A stretch of 6,100 nt of DNA from UBA7398 sp964632545 (GTDB lineage Bacteria > Actinomycetota > Actinomycetes > Nanopelagicales > Nanopelagicaceae), in NCBI GenBank assembly GCA_964632545.1, contig CAZWBQ010000033.1, positions 1 to 6,100 of the forward strand. Reading direction: 5' to 3'. How positions within the stretch are numbered: the stretch's first letter is position 1; the number at the start of each line of letters is the position of its first letter. Both the position numbers and the translations under genes were made by a program. Below the pieces are notes generated by a model that ran no database searches, was not told the DNA's origin, and saw nothing but the letters and a program-made list of their open reading frames with translations. Positions 4,779 to 6,100 of this stretch are shown piece after piece.

Positions 4779-6100
4779 ATGCAACTCAAAACGCAGCTTT
4801 ATATTGATGGTAAATGGGTAGACGGAAGCGGCACAGTCCCGGTCTATGACCCAAGTGATGAAAGCGTGATTGCCGAAATCGCAACTGCGGGAGATAAAGA
4901 ATGCGAAGCTGCAATTGCTGCTGCACATCGGGCATTTCCGGAATGGGCAAAAACCGCGCCACGTTTTCGCGCTGAAATATTGCGCAAAGCATTTGAATTG
5001 ATGATTGCCGAAAGCGATCACATTGCAAAATTAATTTCAATGGAGAATGGAAAAGTTTTCTCAGATGCAAAAGGCGAAGTTGCTTATGCCGCCGAATTCT
5101 TTCGTTGGTTTTCTGAAGAGACAGTTAGAGTACAAGGAGACTTTCGAAAATCTCCAAGTGGTGATAAAAGAATATTGGTCACTCATCAACCAATTGGGGT
5201 TTCACTTTTAATTACACCTTGGAACTTCCCTGCTGGAATGGCAACGAGAAAGATAGGTCCAGCGCTCGCTGCGGGATGTACTGTAATTTTAAAGCCAGCT
5301 ACCGAAACACCTTTAACTGCGCTTGCGATTGTGGATATTTTAGAACGAGCAGGTGTGCCAAAAGGTGTGGTGAATGTTGTTATGCCAACTCCTGCCGGAC
5401 CTGCAATAAGCAAGATGTTGCATGATCCTCGAGTAATGAATTTGTCCTTCACCGGATCTACTGAAGTTGGTCGAGTTTTATTGCGTGAAGCATCGGACCG
5501 CGTAATTCGTTGTTCAATGGAGCTTGGTGGAAATGCACCCTTCTTAGTACTTGACGATGCGAACATTGATGAAGCAGTTAAAGGCGCAATGATCGCCAAA
5601 ATGCGAAATGGTGGCGCAGCATGTACAGCTGCAAATCGAATTTTTGTAGCGCGTAAAGTTGCCAAAGAATTTACCGAAAAATTTAGTAAAGCTATGTCGA
5701 ATTTAGTTATGGCACCAGGAATGACCGAAGGTGCTCAACTTGGGGCGAGTGTTTCGATTAAAGAACGAAATAAGATTGCTGACTTAGTCGATTCAGCAAT
5801 AAAAGGTGGAGCGAAAATTGAAACTGGTGGAAAATTACCTAGCGGTCCCGGAGCTTTCTATCCCGCTACAGTTTTAACAGTTGATAAATCTAATGAAATA
5901 TTAAAACATGAAGTATTTGGCCCAGTAGCTCCAATCGTTATCTTTGATACGGATGAAGAAGCAATTGAATTAGCTAACGACAGCGACTTTGGGTTAATTT
6001 CTTATGTTTATTCTGGAGAAGTTGGCCGCGCTATCAGGATTGCAGAGGCTTTGGAATCTGGAATGGTTGCAATTAATCGCGGTGTAATTTCAGATCCTGC
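4779..6100 (+). CDS. Succinate-semialdehyde dehydrogenase-like aldehyde dehydrogenase (partial, C-terminus outside window)
   Basis: Aldehyde dehydrogenases oxidise an aldehyde to its acid with NAD(P). The closest resemblance here is GabD-type succinate-semialdehyde dehydrogenase, which gives succinate for the TCA cycle. 440 codons are visible with no stop. Motifs are TPWNFP with Asn149, LKPATETP with cofactor-binding Lys172, FTGSTEVG at 224-231, MELGGNAP with general base Glu248, nucleophile Cys282 in NGGAACTAANR, and EVFGPVAP at 378-385. The Glu-Cys spacing of 34 is normal. Arg157 in ATRKIGP matches the arginine that holds the carboxylate in succinate-semialdehyde enzymes, and LESGMVAINRGVISDP at 425-440 is typical of that group. 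The usual Gln of NxGQxC is Ala280. The start at 4779 gives a standard N-terminus; an in-frame ATG at 4767 would add four residues. It is divergent from the permease gene. Glutarate- or other semialdehyde substrates remain possible. Confidence 0.9.
   Translation, partial: MQLKTQLYIDGKWVDGSGTVPVYDPSDESVIAEIATAGDKECEAAIAAAHRAFPEWAKTAPRFRAEILRKAFELMIAESDHIAKLISMENGKVFSDAKGEVAYAAEFFRWFSEETVRVQGDFRKSPSGDKRILVTHQPIGVSLLITPWNFPAGMATRKIGPALAAGCTVILKPATETPLTALAIVDILERAGVPKGVVNVVMPTPAGPAISKMLHDPRVMNLSFTGSTEVGRVLLREASDRVIRCSMELGGNAPFLVLDDANIDEAVKGAMIAKMRNGGAACTAANRIFVARKVAKEFTEKFSKAMSNLVMAPGMTEGAQLGASVSIKERNKIADLVDSAIKGGAKIETGGKLPSGPGAFYPATVLTVDKSNEILKHEVFGPVAPIVIFDTDEEAIELANDSDFGLISYVYSGEVGRAIRIAEALESGMVAINRGVISDP

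Noticed and set aside
4722..5070. Two minus-strand open frames of about 95 codons
   Set aside because: They are antisense to the aldehyde dehydrogenase N-terminus, have Cys/Phe/Arg-rich composition typical of chance frames, and have no ribosome site.
5186..5665. 159-codon open frame on the minus strand
   Set aside because: It lies wholly inside the well-supported aldehyde dehydrogenase on the other strand, has no recognisable motif, and reads as antisense of conserved catalytic segments.

Overview
The window looks like ordinary chromosomal DNA of a streamlined, fairly AT-rich actinobacterium. The freshwater planktonic Nanopelagicales (acI lineage, Planktophila-like) are my best guess. The basis is a TadA partner protein that I know only from Actinobacteria, an ACT-domain malic enzyme of the Streptomyces type, an OB-fold domain of an actinobacterial family, very short intergenic gaps, and AT-leaning codon choice. 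The lineage is an inference; no marker gene in the window proves it. I see no insertion sequence, phage gene, CRISPR array, attachment site or origin.

Layout. Bases 1-1245 hold a minus-strand pair: upp (uracil phosphoribosyltransferase), then, 2 nt after its stop, an NAD-type malic enzyme with an N-terminal ACT domain, cut off by the window start. A 74-bp divergent spacer (1246-1319) separates them from a plus-strand pair: a small acidic 'tRNA adenosine deaminase-associated' protein (1320-1793) and tadA (1783-2235), whose reading frames overlap by 11 nt. A complete tRNA-Ser(CGA) with encoded CCA follows at 2257-2346. Converging on it with an 11-nt gap is a large minus-strand gene (2358-4700). 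It encodes a KimA-like APC-superfamily permease, probably for potassium, that carries an extra C-terminal OB-fold domain. A 78-bp divergent spacer (4701-4778) leads into a plus-strand aldehyde dehydrogenase resembling succinate-semialdehyde dehydrogenase, cut off by the window end.

How the genes relate. upp salvages uracil. The malic enzyme links the C4-acid pool to pyruvate, and succinate-semialdehyde dehydrogenase feeds succinate into the same pool, although the two are not in one operon. TadA makes inosine-34 in tRNA-Arg, and the adjacent tRNA-Ser(CGA) is not its substrate. No new multi-gene system is visible. The points most worth following are the permease/OB-fold fusion, the overlapping tadA pair, and two starts (upp and the aldehyde dehydrogenase) that share the leaderless geometry TAnnnT-N7-ATG.
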